This document shows, one piece after another, positions 1-9,068 of a stretch of DNA of 64,000 bases (position 1 is the stretch's first letter; each line of letters starts with the position of its first letter). The stretch comes from Murimonas intestini. Its GTDB lineage: Bacteria > Bacillota > Clostridia > Lachnospirales > Lachnospiraceae. The stretch is from positions 219,904 through 283,903 of the forward strand of contig QGGY01000008.1 in the NCBI GenBank assembly GCA_003148945.1. Reading direction: 5' to 3'. The notes beneath the pieces were generated by a model. It did no database searches, was not told the origin of the DNA, and saw only the letters and a list, made by a program, of their open reading frames with translations. Made by a program: the position numbers and the translations under genes.

Positions 1-8
1 CTGCTGTG

Positions 9-1265
9 TTACCTCCCTGCTGAAAGCTGTTTTGCATAAGACTGGTCCCAGTTTTCCAAAACCTCATCTGCACTCATCTGCCCCATATACATCTTCTGCT
101 GGTCACTCCAGAATTCGCTCATGTCGATCCCGCTGAACCGCTCATTGATCTCAGGCTCCGTCTTTCCCTGCAGGATATAGTTATCATACAGATTCTGCTG
201 CCAGTCCGCCATCTCCATCTCCTGATCCTTAAATACAGGCATGTGGTTCCATCCTGCGTTGAACTCATTCATATTTTCCGGGGCGGAGAACCATTCCAGA
301 AATACCTTCGCCTCTTCTATATGGTCTGATTTGGCTGAAACTGCAAACATCCCCTCACCGTTTTTAACTGTGAGTATCCCGCTGCAGTAGGGGCTGGGGA
401 CCATGGCCAGATCGATCTTAGGATTGATCTTCCTTACATCATTGATAAAGAACTGCCCTGACATGTACATTACGGCTTTGCCGTCCGCCACTGCGTCAAC
501 TGCGCTGTCATAAGTTGCTCTCATATAATCACTGTTCGTATATTCCTCTGACCTGAGAGCGGCAAATTCTTCCAGTATGGTCCTGTATTCCTCATTGTTC
601 CAGAGGGCCTCCCCTGATTTAAATTTCTCATACACCTCATCCGTCATGGTCTGAGACGCGGATGATGAGAAAGCCACCGCGGATGTCCATGAATCCTTAT
701 CCGAGGCATACAGAGGGGTATATCCTTCATCTTTTAAAACCCTGCACACCTGCTTGAACTCCTCCATGCTTCCCGGTACGTCCAGCCTGAGCTTTTCAAA
801 CACATCCTTATTATAGATCAGGCCCACGCTGCTTGTAGATCCTACGGGAAGCCCGTATAATTTTCCGCCTATCTTCTTATTTTCAAGCTGCTCTTCCTTT
901 ACTCTTTTGTACCAGCTCTCTTTTTCCCCCATCTCCACAAACTTTCCTGTCCCTATATCCTCCATCAGCCCTTTATCTATCCTGACCAGATCCGTCAGCT
1001 CTCCTGTGGCTGCTTTTGCTTTTGTCACCTCGATCCACTGATTGTCAGGTATCCTGAGCACTTCAATGTGGTACTGGGAGTACTCTGCCTCAAACCTGCC
1101 GATCTCTTCTTTAAAAAATTCTTTGTAGTGTGACTGAGGCATCATTAAGGACAGCGTGACTTTTTCGCTCTCCCTGGCTGTATCTTTGCCTCCGCATCCT
1201 GCCAGCATCAGGACGGCCAGCATGGCATATACTAACCTCCGCTCTGATATCTTTTTCTTTCTCAT
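9..1265 (-). CDS. ABC sugar transporter extracellular solute-binding lipoprotein
   Basis: Binds a substrate, probably an oligosaccharide, outside the membrane and passes it to an ABC permease; family 1 binding protein (CUT1 type) by overall sequence. The 418-residue product begins with a lipoprotein signal ending in LAGC, the lipidated Cys being residue 24. I chose the ATG at 1265 because GGGGAGGAG lies just upstream; the frame runs open to 1367, but that extension lacks a signal peptide. Permease genes are not in the window and may lie past its left edge. The divergent kinase/regulator pair at 1500 is the likely controller. Function is confident; the substrate is unknown. Confidence 0.85.
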   Translation of the reverse strand: MRKKKISERRLVYAMLAVLMLAGCGGKDTARESEKVTLSLMMPQSHYKEFFKEEIGRFEAEYSQYHIEVLRIPDNQWIEVTKAKAATGELTDLVRIDKGLMEDIGTGKFVEMGEKESWYKRVKEEQLENKKIGGKLYGLPVGSTSSVGLIYNKDVFEKLRLDVPGSMEEFKQVCRVLKDEGYTPLYASDKDSWTSAVAFSSSASQTMTDEVYEKFKSGEALWNNEEYRTILEEFAALRSEEYTNSDYMRATYDSAVDAVADGKAVMYMSGQFFINDVRKINPKIDLAMVPSPYCSGILTVKNGEGMFAVSAKSDHIEEAKVFLEWFSAPENMNEFNAGWNHMPVFKDQEMEMADWQQNLYDNYILQGKTEPEINERFSGIDMSEFWSDQQKMYMGQMSADEVLENWDQSYAKQLSAGR

Positions 1266-1343
1266 ACTTCTCCTCCCCTGTTCCATAGTAACTGTGCTTT
1301 GCTGCAACATGCAGCGCCCTGTAACTCTTCCGGCCTGTATTTC

Positions 1344-1380
1344 CCGTATATGAAAACCATATCTCATATGGATGATACGG
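1344..1380. promoter_or_regulatory. nested dyad between divergent transport and two-component genes
   Basis: CCGTAT (1344-1349) is mirrored by ATACGG (1375-1380). Inside it lies CCATAT-ctc-ATATGG (1357-1371). It sits in the 234-base gap upstream of the solute-binding gene and could be the operator for the adjacent AraC-type response regulator. The binding role is inference. Confidence 0.4.
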
Positions 1381-1437
1381 AAAATGTAATATCGTAAACC
1401 ACTAATTTGTAAAATAGTAAACTCCCCTTCTGACTGC

Positions 1438-1466
1438 TTGCTTTTTCATTTTGCCGATGTTAAAAT
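1438..1466 (+). promoter_or_regulatory. putative sigma-A promoter of the kinase gene
   Basis: TTGCTT (1438-1443) and TAAAAT (1461-1466) are separated by 17 bases, about 34 bases before the kinase start. The -35 box is imperfect. Confidence 0.35.
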
Positions 1467-1499
1467 TACCGTAAAAGTTTTAGCGGCGAGGTGCGGTAA

Positions 1500-3290
1500 A
1501 TGAAGAAAAAAGAACATAAATACTTCAATCAGCTGTTTTTTACTTATTCTGCTTCATTTCTCCTTTTTCTCACTCTTCTCTTTGCGGCTGTCCTGACATT
1601 TATCTACAAGGAACAGTACGCACGGAATGTGGAGGTACACCGCCAGCTTGTTTCCCAGATCCAGTCACAGCTGGATTCTTCCCTGGAGGGTATGGACCGC
1701 ATCATTAACGGCCTCATATTTAATAAATCTTTTATGGACGTCATGTCTGATTCCCAGGCTGCATCCAGCACCCCTGTCTATGACAGCCAGGTACTCAATT
1801 ATTTCCTTACAATGGACGTTCCTGACCTGTCCACCTACAGGATAATCGCTTTCAATGAGGATGTCTACTACACTCTCACAAAATCTGATGAAAATCCGTC
1901 CTACATAAGAGATGCCATATCTGCATACCCCTGGGCAGAGCTTGTCCGGATTGCTGACGGCGAAAAAGTTATAATCCCCGTCCACCCGGATGATTTCTCT
2001 GAGCATGGCGCGCCTGTCTACTCTGTAGCCCGCCAGATCACTGACGGAAAAAATGATTACGGCATTATAGAGGTCCAGAATGAATACAGCGAGATCTTCT
2101 CCATCTGCAGACTTGACAATGTATCTGCTGATATCATGCTCTTTGCCCCTGACAGTACGCAGATCTACCCGTCATTGTCTGACGGCGGCAGCCATTCACC
2201 GGAGTTTTACCAGAATATTTATGGGACAGTTTCCAGACAGCAGCAGCCTGACGGCAGCTTCCGGCAGAACGGCGCACAGATCTCCTATGTCACATCTTCC
2301 TATTCCGGGTGGACTGCCATACTGCACTGTCCCACTCTGGCAGTGGTGCCCTACGGGCTGCAGATGATCCTGTTTTCTCTCCTGATCTTTCTGTTTCTGA
2401 TCGCCACTGTCCTGCTCATGTTCCGTGTCCTTACAAGACGTATGGTAGCTCCTCTCAATGACCTGAACCTGGCGCTGAAGGAAGTCTCCCTGGATAATCT
2501 GTCCCTTGAACTGCCGCAGCAGTACAACATCGAGGAGATCGAGGACATCAACCAGTCCTTTCAAAAGATGTTTGGCCATCTCAAAAACGCCATCAACATC
2601 AGCATCCAGAGCAAGACGAATGAGGAGCGCGCCAATTACCTGGCGCTGCAGTCTCAAATGAACCCTCATACCATCTATAATACCATATCCATGATAGAGG
2701 GTGTGACTTACATGAACGGAGATCTGGAAGCCTCAGAACTCTGTATCCGTTTTTCTAAGATGCTGCGCTATATTTCTGATTATACAAAAGATACGTACTC
2801 GATCCAGGATGAAGTTTCACACCTGCAGAATTATGCATTTTTAATCCAGAAGCGCTATGACGGCAGACTGGACATCCATATATCAGCCCAGGAGGACCTG
2901 CTGGGGGAGGCAATACCCAAGTTTACCCTCCAGCCCCTTGTAGAAAACTGCATAAAACACGGCCTGCGTTCTTCAAACCCACATTTTGTAGTAAAAATGT
3001 CTGTCTCCGGTTCTGATAAGGAGTGGAAGATCCTGGTGACGGATAATGGCTCCGGCTTCACAAAAGAGAGCACGGCAAAAATAGAAGAACAGCTGAAGAA
3101 CTGTGACGATGGCCTGAAAAACCATAAAGACATTATCAACAGGAAGATCGGCAATCTGGCGATCAGCAACATTTATATGAGGTGCCGTATCCTCTATGGG
3201 GACAGGTTCCGTTTTGCTTTCGGCAGTACACCCGGGGGGCAGGGCGCTTTTGTAGAACTGACAGTGAGAAGGGAGAATGGAAATGATTAA
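1500..3290 (+). CDS. YesM-type sensor histidine kinase
   Basis: Membrane kinase that senses an extracellular cue and phosphorylates the downstream regulator. It has TM1 at about residues 13-33, an extracellular sensor domain to about 285, TM2 at about 287-310, a HAMP linker, then a His_kinase (PF06580) and HATPase_c domain. The phospho-acceptor region reads QSQMNPHTIYNT with His390; the usual PHFLYN is PHTIYN here. N-box PLVENCIKHGL and G-box DNGSGF are present. GAGGTG precedes the ATG. The stop overlaps the regulator start, so the two are translationally coupled. The divergent solute-binding gene suggests a sugar signal. Confidence 0.9.
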   Translation: MKKKEHKYFNQLFFTYSASFLLFLTLLFAAVLTFIYKEQYARNVEVHRQLVSQIQSQLDSSLEGMDRIINGLIFNKSFMDVMSDSQAASSTPVYDSQVLNYFLTMDVPDLSTYRIIAFNEDVYYTLTKSDENPSYIRDAISAYPWAELVRIADGEKVIIPVHPDDFSEHGAPVYSVARQITDGKNDYGIIEVQNEYSEIFSICRLDNVSADIMLFAPDSTQIYPSLSDGGSHSPEFYQNIYGTVSRQQQPDGSFRQNGAQISYVTSSYSGWTAILHCPTLAVVPYGLQMILFSLLIFLFLIATVLLMFRVLTRRMVAPLNDLNLALKEVSLDNLSLELPQQYNIEEIEDINQSFQKMFGHLKNAINISIQSKTNEERANYLALQSQMNPHTIYNTISMIEGVTYMNGDLEASELCIRFSKMLRYISDYTKDTYSIQDEVSHLQNYAFLIQKRYDGRLDIHISAQEDLLGEAIPKFTLQPLVENCIKHGLRSSNPHFVVKMSVSGSDKEWKILVTDNGSGFTKESTAKIEEQLKNCDDGLKNHKDIINRKIGNLAISNIYMRCRILYGDRFRFAFGSTPGGQGAFVELTVRRENGND

Positions 3291-4809
3291 AATATTTCTT
3301 GTAGAGGATGAGGTTTTTGCCCTGCGGACACTTCACAGGAAGATCCTGGACCTGCAGGAAGACTATGAGATCGTGGGGACAGCAACAGACGGTACTGAAG
3401 CCCTGCCAAAGATCCTGGCCGCAAAACCTGCTATAGTTATGACAGATATACGCATGAGTGATATGGATGGCCTGACTCTGATCCAGAAAATGAAAGAGCA
3501 GAAGGTTTCCGCCCTGCCTGTCATAATCAGCGGTTACCAGGAATTTGAATATGCAAAGCAGGCTATGAGGCTGGGTGTGGAGGATTACCTTTTAAAGCCT
3601 GTAGAATTAAGTGAACTGAAAGAATGCCTGCAGAACTGCCGTCAGAAACTGGAGGACAGATACAGCCGCAAAAATATTTATTCTTTTCTGATCGGAGATG
3701 AGTCATTCAGCCTGGAACAGATCACTTCAAATGATAATTTCACGCTTGTATATCTCATTGCCTCCAATCCCCTGAACAATCTGGAAACCTTTATGCATCC
3801 GGGAACAGGCTATCTGCCGGGTACAAGAATACAAAAGCTTTTTACAGAAAATTTCCCTGAGACTGCAGTATTCTGTTTTGACGGCATCTTCAGCAATGAA
3901 AAGGTGATCCTTCTCAATACTTCACCCGGCCCCAGGACGGAGCCTGCACTAAAAAAGATCACTGCCCTACTGGAAGATCATTTTTCCTGTCCCGTCACAC
4001 TGTACTATACAGGCAGCCGGGCCAAATCCCTGACTTATGACATCCAGTCTGCCAGAAGGGGCTGTGTGAAAAACGCCGTCTTTGGCATAAGCGGCTGCAG
4101 CTGCACACTCTCCGCCTCCTCCCCTTCGGAGGATCTGACCGGAACGATCGAGCTTTTATCACTGCTGATCCATCAGGAGGATTATGAGCTGATACGCTCC
4201 AATCTGCTCCGCCTTTTCCAGCGCTGGCAGGAGGCCCGCAGAACCGTGAATTCCTGCCAGTCCGACCTTATATTCATCCTGAATTCCCTGAGGCAGAGCT
4301 TTTCAGTTAAAAAGACTGCTGATCTGGACAGCCGTTTCTTTATAGAAAATATCATGTGCTTTTCCTCCACCCCTGAAGAACTGGCCGGTAACTTCTCACA
4401 GCTTCTGGCAGAACTGGCATCTGCTCCCCGGGGCAGTGAAGAGAGCGCTCCGGGCGGTGAAGAATTTGTCCGCAGGATTGAAGAATACTGCCAGAAAAAT
4501 CTGTCCCGGACTATCACGCTCCAGCTGCTTGCCAATGAGATGAACGTATCAAAGGTATATCTCTGCCGCATCTTCAAAAAGTATAAAAACATTTCACCTA
4601 TCGATTATTTCAACAGGCTGAAGATCGAGCGGGCATGTGAACTTCTCCGCCGTTTCTCTTCCCTGCCCCTTCAGGAGATCTCAGATACACTGGGGTTTAA
4701 TGACGTATATTATTTCAGCAAAGTATTTAAAAAAATAACAGGCATCTCCCCTTCCGGGTACCGGAAAAAGGAAACGCCTGACCAGACGGAAAATCCGCTG
4801 CAAGAGTAA
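3283..4809 (+). CDS. YesN-type response regulator, receiver plus AraC HTH
   Basis: Cytoplasmic transcription regulator paired with the upstream kinase. An N-terminal receiver has acidic pocket VEDE, phospho-acceptor Asp55 (TDIRMSD) and the KP motif (LLKPVEL). A divergent middle region follows, then an AraC-family double HTH over roughly the last 100 residues (ending around YYFSKVFKK). An in-frame ATG lies at 3277, but starting at 3283 gives the canonical MIKIFLVEDE N-terminus and better spacing from AAGGGAG. Its likely target is the solute-binding gene at 1265. Confidence 0.88.
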   Translation: MIKIFLVEDEVFALRTLHRKILDLQEDYEIVGTATDGTEALPKILAAKPAIVMTDIRMSDMDGLTLIQKMKEQKVSALPVIISGYQEFEYAKQAMRLGVEDYLLKPVELSELKECLQNCRQKLEDRYSRKNIYSFLIGDESFSLEQITSNDNFTLVYLIASNPLNNLETFMHPGTGYLPGTRIQKLFTENFPETAVFCFDGIFSNEKVILLNTSPGPRTEPALKKITALLEDHFSCPVTLYYTGSRAKSLTYDIQSARRGCVKNAVFGISGCSCTLSASSPSEDLTGTIELLSLLIHQEDYELIRSNLLRLFQRWQEARRTVNSCQSDLIFILNSLRQSFSVKKTADLDSRFFIENIMCFSSTPEELAGNFSQLLAELASAPRGSEESAPGGEEFVRRIEEYCQKNLSRTITLQLLANEMNVSKVYLCRIFKKYKNISPIDYFNRLKIERACELLRRFSSLPLQEISDTLGFNDVYYFSKVFKKITGISPSGYRKKETPDQTENPLQE

Positions 4810-4887
4810 TACTGTGAAAGAACAAAAGTGCGCTCTGCCCCCCCTCCCGCGAGCCTATAACTTGGATAGCGCAGCTGTTGTTCCGCG

Positions 4888-4901
4888 TGCGCAGCTGCGC
4901 A
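4888..4901. repeat. 14-bp perfect palindrome TGCGCAGCTGCGCA
   Basis: Lies in the 132-base gap between convergent genes. A direct copy of GCGCAGCTG is at 4869-4877 and a short GAAGGG/CCCTTC hairpin follows at about 4908-4921. No T-run of terminator quality follows on either strand, so its role is unclear. Confidence 0.4.
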
Positions 4902-4941
4902 TACCCCGAAGGGTGCCCTTCTTAAATATATCTATGATCCA

Positions 4942-6057
4942 TTACTGTGCCTGGCTGACTGCAGATATATAATCCCCGTACCCTTCTTCTTCCATTTTGT
5001 CCAGTGGAATAAAGCGGAGGGATGCACTATTGATACAGTATCTTAAGCCGCCCGCTTCTTCCGGCCCATCGTCAAACACATGTCCCAGATGAGAATCTCC
5101 GTCATGGCTCCTCACCTCAGTGCGGTTCATTCCCAGGCTTGTATCCTCTTCTTCTATAACCGCATCCTGGTCAACTGGTTTTGTAAAGCTTGGCCAGCCG
5201 CATCCTGAGTCAAATTTATCAGCTGAAGAAAACAATGGCTCCCCGGTGACTACATCTACATATATTCCCGGCTCGTCGTTATCCCAGTACTCACCGCTGA
5301 ATGGATGTTCTGTGAAAGAATTTTGAGTGACATTAAACTGCTCGTCTGTGAGTCTTGCCCTGATATCTTCCTCGTCAAGCTTCCTTCCCACAGTTCCGTT
5401 CTGCCGGATCTCCAGTTTGTCCAGACTGCTGAAATCTATATGGCAGTATCCTCCCGGATTGTTCTGCAGGTAATCCTGATGGTAATCTTCCGCTGGATAA
5501 AAGTTTTGAAGCATCTCCAGTTCCACAGCCAGCGGTTCTGTATATTCTTTCCGGACTTCATTCATAACCACCTGTATGGACGCCCTGTCCTTTTCTTCTG
5601 TATAATAAATCCCTGTCCGGTACTGGCTTCCTCTGTCATTTCCCTGTCTGTCCACACTGACAGGATCTATGATCTCAAAATACTGCTCCGTCAATGTGCG
5701 AAGCGAAATGATGCCCGGATCGTATTTAACCTGTACTGTCTCGGCAAAACCCGTTTTGTCAGAACACACTTCTTCGTAAGTAGGATTTTCTTTATTGCCG
5801 TTTGCATATCCGGAAATCACGTCATATACACCGGGTATCCGGGAGAAATACTCTTCCACTCCCCAGAAACATCCTCCTGCAAAATATATCTCTTTCAAAT
5901 TGTCCGGCTGCTTTTTTTCTTTCATAGAAGATACCTCACTTTCCTTTTCTGCCGCAGAAACTGAATCTGTCCCACCTCTGCCATAGACCCCCGGAATCAC
6001 AAAAATAATGACAATAACTGCGATAATTGATAGTATATACAATAATCTCCGGCGCAT
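4942..6057 (-). CDS. msrAB: peptide methionine sulfoxide reductase MsrA-MsrB fusion, membrane anchored
   Basis: Repairs both methionine sulfoxide diastereomers in proteins. After an N-terminal hydrophobic anchor (from MRRRLLYIL) come an MsrA domain with AGGCFWG (numbering from the upstream GTG, its Cys is residue 67) and an MsrB domain with SGCGWPSF and the catalytic [11 protein letters not shown] (Cys345 in that numbering). The anchor suggests action outside the membrane on oxidised envelope proteins. I place the start at ATG 6057, 8 bases after AAGGTGG; a GTG at 6069 opens the same frame but falls in the ribosome site. A consensus promoter lies upstream. Confidence 0.93.
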   Translation of the reverse strand: MRRRLLYILSIIAVIVIIFVIPGVYGRGGTDSVSAAEKESEVSSMKEKKQPDNLKEIYFAGGCFWGVEEYFSRIPGVYDVISGYANGNKENPTYEEVCSDKTGFAETVQVKYDPGIISLRTLTEQYFEIIDPVSVDRQGNDRGSQYRTGIYYTEEKDRASIQVVMNEVRKEYTEPLAVELEMLQNFYPAEDYHQDYLQNNPGGYCHIDFSSLDKLEIRQNGTVGRKLDEEDIRARLTDEQFNVTQNSFTEHPFSGEYWDNDEPGIYVDVVTGEPLFSSADKFDSGCGWPSFTKPVDQDAVIEEEDTSLGMNRTEVRSHDGDSHLGHVFDDGPEEAGGLRYCINSASLRFIPLDKMEEEGYGDYISAVSQAQ

Positions 6058-6102
6058 AACCAACACCACCTTATCTTTGGAAATAGTTATCAGGTTATTG
6101 TA

Positions 6103-6140
6103 ATTATATCAGTTACAGTTTTTATTGTCAATGGTAACTG
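6103..6140 (-). promoter_or_regulatory. consensus sigma-A promoter of msrAB with overlapping dyad
   Basis: On the minus strand TTGACA (6126-6131) and TATAAT (6103-6108) are exactly 17 bases apart. CAGTTAC (6110-6116, in the spacer) and GTAACTG (6134-6140, just upstream of -35) form an inverted repeat with 17 bases between the arms, suited to a repressor bridging the -35 box. Confidence 0.75.
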
Positions 6141-6165
6141 TATTATTTTTTGTTACATTTTTTCA

Positions 6166-6195
6166 TTGTCCAGTACGCATGATTTCCGGTATATT
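6166..6195 (+). promoter_or_regulatory. putative promoter of the MocR gene
   Basis: TTGTCC (6166-6171) and TATATT (6190-6195) with an 18-base spacer, about 100 bases before the start codon. The ATTGGAT repeats begin 10 bases downstream. Confidence 0.4.
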
Positions 6196-6204
6196 GCTTT
6201 TAGA

Positions 6205-6289
6205 ATTGGATGTCTAAAAATATTCCAGATTGGATGTTGAACAAGGCATATTTTCCATTTATAATCATATTGGATTCAACCAATTGGAG
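6205..6289 (+). promoter_or_regulatory. ATTGGAT direct-repeat array, likely MocR operator
   Basis: ATTGGAT occurs at 6205-6211, 6229-6235 and 6269-6275, with ATTGGAG at 6283-6289 overlapping the ribosome site. MocR regulators are known to bind direct repeats near their own promoters; use by this one is inference. Confidence 0.5.
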
Positions 6290-6295
6290 GCATAT

Positions 6296-7807
6296 ATGAA
6301 AATTCAAATAGACAGATCTGATAAAACTCCTCTGTATAAACAGATCGCAGGGCAGATACAGGCTCAGATCACATCCGGTGAGATTCCTGAAGGCTTCCAG
6401 TTTCCGTCAGAACGGCAGTTAGCTGATGCCCTCGGTGTAAACCGCACGACTGTCCTAAATGCATATAAGGAATTAAAGGCAGACGGGCTGATCGCGTCTC
6501 ATGTGGGGAGCGGCACAGTAGCCGTCAGAAACCAAAATGCAGAGCCTGTCATCCTCAGTCACCGCAAAGATCCCATGTGGGAGCATCTGTTCAGCGATCA
6601 CATGAAAAATCAGGACAGCTTTGATATTAATAAATACCTGGAGGTAGCAAATCAAAGGGATGTGATCTCCTTCGCCGCCGGAATAGCATCCTTTGAGCTG
6701 CCTCCCGTACAGGCATTTGCCGGGATAGAGAAAGAATTACTGGGCAGCGGGAATGGACTGCTTGTCTCTCCTGTGGCAGGCTTTTCTTCCCTGCGCAGAG
6801 TTATGAGCTCCTACATGCAGAAACGCTCCTGCTTCTGCCAGCCATCAGAAATAATGATAACCTCAGGAGCACAGCAGGGTATCGATCTCATTGCACGCGC
6901 ATTTGTCAATCCGGGGGACATTGTACTGATTGAAGAGCCTTCTTTCTTTCCCGCCATACGCAGCTTCCGCTCCATGGGTGCAAAATTAATGGCTGTGCCA
7001 ATGGAGGAGGACGGCATGGATGTGGATATCCTGGAACAGCTGCTGACCCGGTACAGGCCCAAACTGATCTATACCATGCCTGCCTACCACAACCCCTGCG
7101 GCGTCACAATGAGTATCCCAAAGCGGGTCCGCCTTCTGGAGCTTGCCGGCAGATATGGGATACCTGTGCTGGAGGACGACCCCTACAGCGAATTAAACTA
7201 TGAAGGGCCGCCAGTCACCCCCTTAAAGTCTATGGACAAGAGCGGGTATGTAGTATATCTGAGCACCTTTTCCAAAACGATCTATCCTGGACTGCGTCTG
7301 GGGTGGATCTGTGCAGATAAGAAACTGATCAGCCGCCTTTCAGGCATCCGCCAGCTTATGGACCTGCACTCCGGCTGTATTTCCCAGCAGATTGCAGAAC
7401 GTTTTATCGTAAGCGGTGAGCTAAAAAAGTATCTGACCCTCATACGCAGAGAGTACAGGGAGCGGCGGGATATTATGACAGATGCCCTCAGCAGATATGC
7501 TCCTGCCGGCCTGACCTGGAACAGACCGGAGGGCGGATACTATCTGTGGTGCAGGCTTCCTGAAGGCCTGTCTTCAGATATCCTTGTCACACGGGCGGCA
7601 GAAAGAGGCGTTGCCATTCTTCCCGGAACTCCGTCCTATCTGACTCCCTACAAGGGAGAATGCTATATCAGGCTAAACTATACCTTTCCCCCAAGGGACA
7701 GGATTGCAGAAGGAATCAGGATTCTGTGTGAGGTTATTGAAGAACTGGCATCGGCCCGCCCTGAATACACACTCTGCCCGGACAGCGAGATCAATCCGAT
7801 CTTATAA
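6296..7807 (+). CDS. MocR-type regulator: GntR wHTH fused to a fold-type I aminotransferase
   Basis: 503-residue MocR-family protein. A GntR winged helix (about residues 10-75, PLYKQIAGQIQ to HVGSGTVAV) is joined to a full aminotransferase-like domain that should bind PLP through Lys327 in STFSKTIYPG. Family members sense PLP or an amino-acid-PLP adduct and control vitamin B6 or amino-acid genes. ATG 6296 is chosen because GGAGG ends 5 bases upstream; the frame is open from 6230 but that stretch contains the repeats. The aminotransferase gene 50 bases downstream is a likely target or partner. The substrate cannot be read from sequence. Confidence 0.88.
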   Translation: MKIQIDRSDKTPLYKQIAGQIQAQITSGEIPEGFQFPSERQLADALGVNRTTVLNAYKELKADGLIASHVGSGTVAVRNQNAEPVILSHRKDPMWEHLFSDHMKNQDSFDINKYLEVANQRDVISFAAGIASFELPPVQAFAGIEKELLGSGNGLLVSPVAGFSSLRRVMSSYMQKRSCFCQPSEIMITSGAQQGIDLIARAFVNPGDIVLIEEPSFFPAIRSFRSMGAKLMAVPMEEDGMDVDILEQLLTRYRPKLIYTMPAYHNPCGVTMSIPKRVRLLELAGRYGIPVLEDDPYSELNYEGPPVTPLKSMDKSGYVVYLSTFSKTIYPGLRLGWICADKKLISRLSGIRQLMDLHSGCISQQIAERFIVSGELKKYLTLIRREYRERRDIMTDALSRYAPAGLTWNRPEGGYYLWCRLPEGLSSDILVTRAAERGVAILPGTPSYLTPYKGECYIRLNYTFPPRDRIAEGIRILCEVIEELASARPEYTLCPDSEINPIL

Positions 7808-7810
7808 GAG

Positions 7811-7829
7811 TAATTATTCAGAATAATTA
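7811..7829. promoter_or_regulatory. 8-bp dyad TAATTATT-cag-AATAATTA before the aminotransferase
   Basis: Perfect inverted repeat with a 3-base spacer in the 50-base gap between the MocR gene and the aminotransferase, immediately followed by the ribosome site AAGGAG. It could be an operator or a weak RNA hairpin; it is AT-only and so may be chance. Confidence 0.3.
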
Positions 7830-7857
7830 TTAAGACGAATCATTAAGGAGAATTATC

Positions 7858-9045
7858 ATGGAATATAAATATGCGAAAAGAATTTCACAGATAAAAGCAT
7901 CAGAGATCAGAGAATTATTAAAGCTGACTGAGAAGCCGGAAGTAATCTCGTTTGCAGGAGGACTGCCCGCCCCGGAATTATTTCCTATGGAGGAGATCAA
8001 ATGGGCCAGCAGTCATGTCCTGACCCACAATGGAGAGCAGGCCCTGCAGTATTCATCAACAGAGGGCTTCACGCCCCTGAGGAAATGGATCGCAGACAGG
8101 ATGAACGCACAGCTTGGCACTTCATTTTGTGACGAAAATATCCTGATCACCCATGGTTCCCAGCAGGCTCTGGATCTCTCAGGAAAAGTATTTTTAGATG
8201 AGGGGGATGTAGTATTATGTGAGAGTCCTACTTATTTAGCCGCCATCAGCGCATTCAGGGCATATGGCTGCGAGTTTGTTGAAATAGAGACAGACACAGA
8301 AGGAATGATCATGTCAGACCTGGAGAGGGCTTTACAGACCCATCCCACATCAAAGCTCATCTATGTCATACCAAATTTCCAGAATCCCACCGGAAGGACA
8401 TGGAGCCTCAAACGGCGCCAACAGTTAGCTGACCTCTCAGCTAAGTATCATGTGGCAGTTATCGAAGATAATCCCTACGGAGAGCTCAGATATGAGGGAG
8501 AGCCCCTGCCATCTGTGAAATCCTTTGACCGCTCAGGAAATGTAGTTTATACAGGGACCTTTTCTAAGATCTTCTGCCCTGGCTACAGGATCGGCTGGGC
8601 CGCCGCCGAAACAGATGTCATCCGCAAGTATGTGCTGGTGAAACAGGGGGCGGACCTGCAGTGCAACACAATGGCGCAGATGATCATCTCAGCTTATCTG
8701 GAAAATTATGATATTGACGCACATATCTTAAGTATCCGGGAAGTATACCGCAGGCGGCGGGATATAGCCATAAGCACTATCAGGAGATATTTTCCTTCCG
8801 ACATAAAGTATACCGTGCCTGAAGGCGGACTTTTCCTGTGGCTGGAACTTAATGAAAAAATCAATGCCGCAAAACTCCTGGAAAAATGCCTGGAGCACAA
8901 TGTAGCGTTTGTTCCAGGCAATTCATTTTTTCCAAATAAGCAAAAGCTCAACACCCTCAGGATCAATTTTTCCAATATGCAGGACGATAAGATCGCTGAA
9001 GGGCTGATACGCATGAGTGAGGTTCTCAGTCACATGTTCCCATGA
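7858..9045 (+). CDS. PLP-dependent aminotransferase, class I/II (2-aminoadipate/LysN-like)
   Basis: 395-residue fold-type I aminotransferase resembling the MocR catalytic half but without the DNA-binding domain. Members transfer the amino group of aromatic, branched or 2-aminoadipate-type amino acids. PLP Lys237 lies in TGTFSKIFCPGYRIGWA. The conserved PNFQNPTG and EDNPYGELRY segments bind the cofactor. AAGGAG stands 8 bases before the ATG. It probably shares a transcript with the MocR gene. The substrate is not determined; the two proteins are related but not tandem duplicates. Confidence 0.87.
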   Translation: MEYKYAKRISQIKASEIRELLKLTEKPEVISFAGGLPAPELFPMEEIKWASSHVLTHNGEQALQYSSTEGFTPLRKWIADRMNAQLGTSFCDENILITHGSQQALDLSGKVFLDEGDVVLCESPTYLAAISAFRAYGCEFVEIETDTEGMIMSDLERALQTHPTSKLIYVIPNFQNPTGRTWSLKRRQQLADLSAKYHVAVIEDNPYGELRYEGEPLPSVKSFDRSGNVVYTGTFSKIFCPGYRIGWAAAETDVIRKYVLVKQGADLQCNTMAQMIISAYLENYDIDAHILSIREVYRRRRDIAISTIRRYFPSDIKYTVPEGGLFLWLELNEKINAAKLLEKCLEHNVAFVPGNSFFPNKQKLNTLRINFSNMQDDKIAEGLIRMSEVLSHMFP

Positions 9046-9068
9046 TTTTAAGCCGGTGCACCCTCTTT

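Noticed and set aside
1156..1353. 65-codon plus-strand frame
   Set aside because: Antisense to the signal-peptide region of the solute-binding gene.
5305..5964. 219-codon plus-strand frame
   Set aside because: Antisense to msrAB, no ribosome site, and the residues show no domain; msrAB on the other strand has full catalytic motifs.
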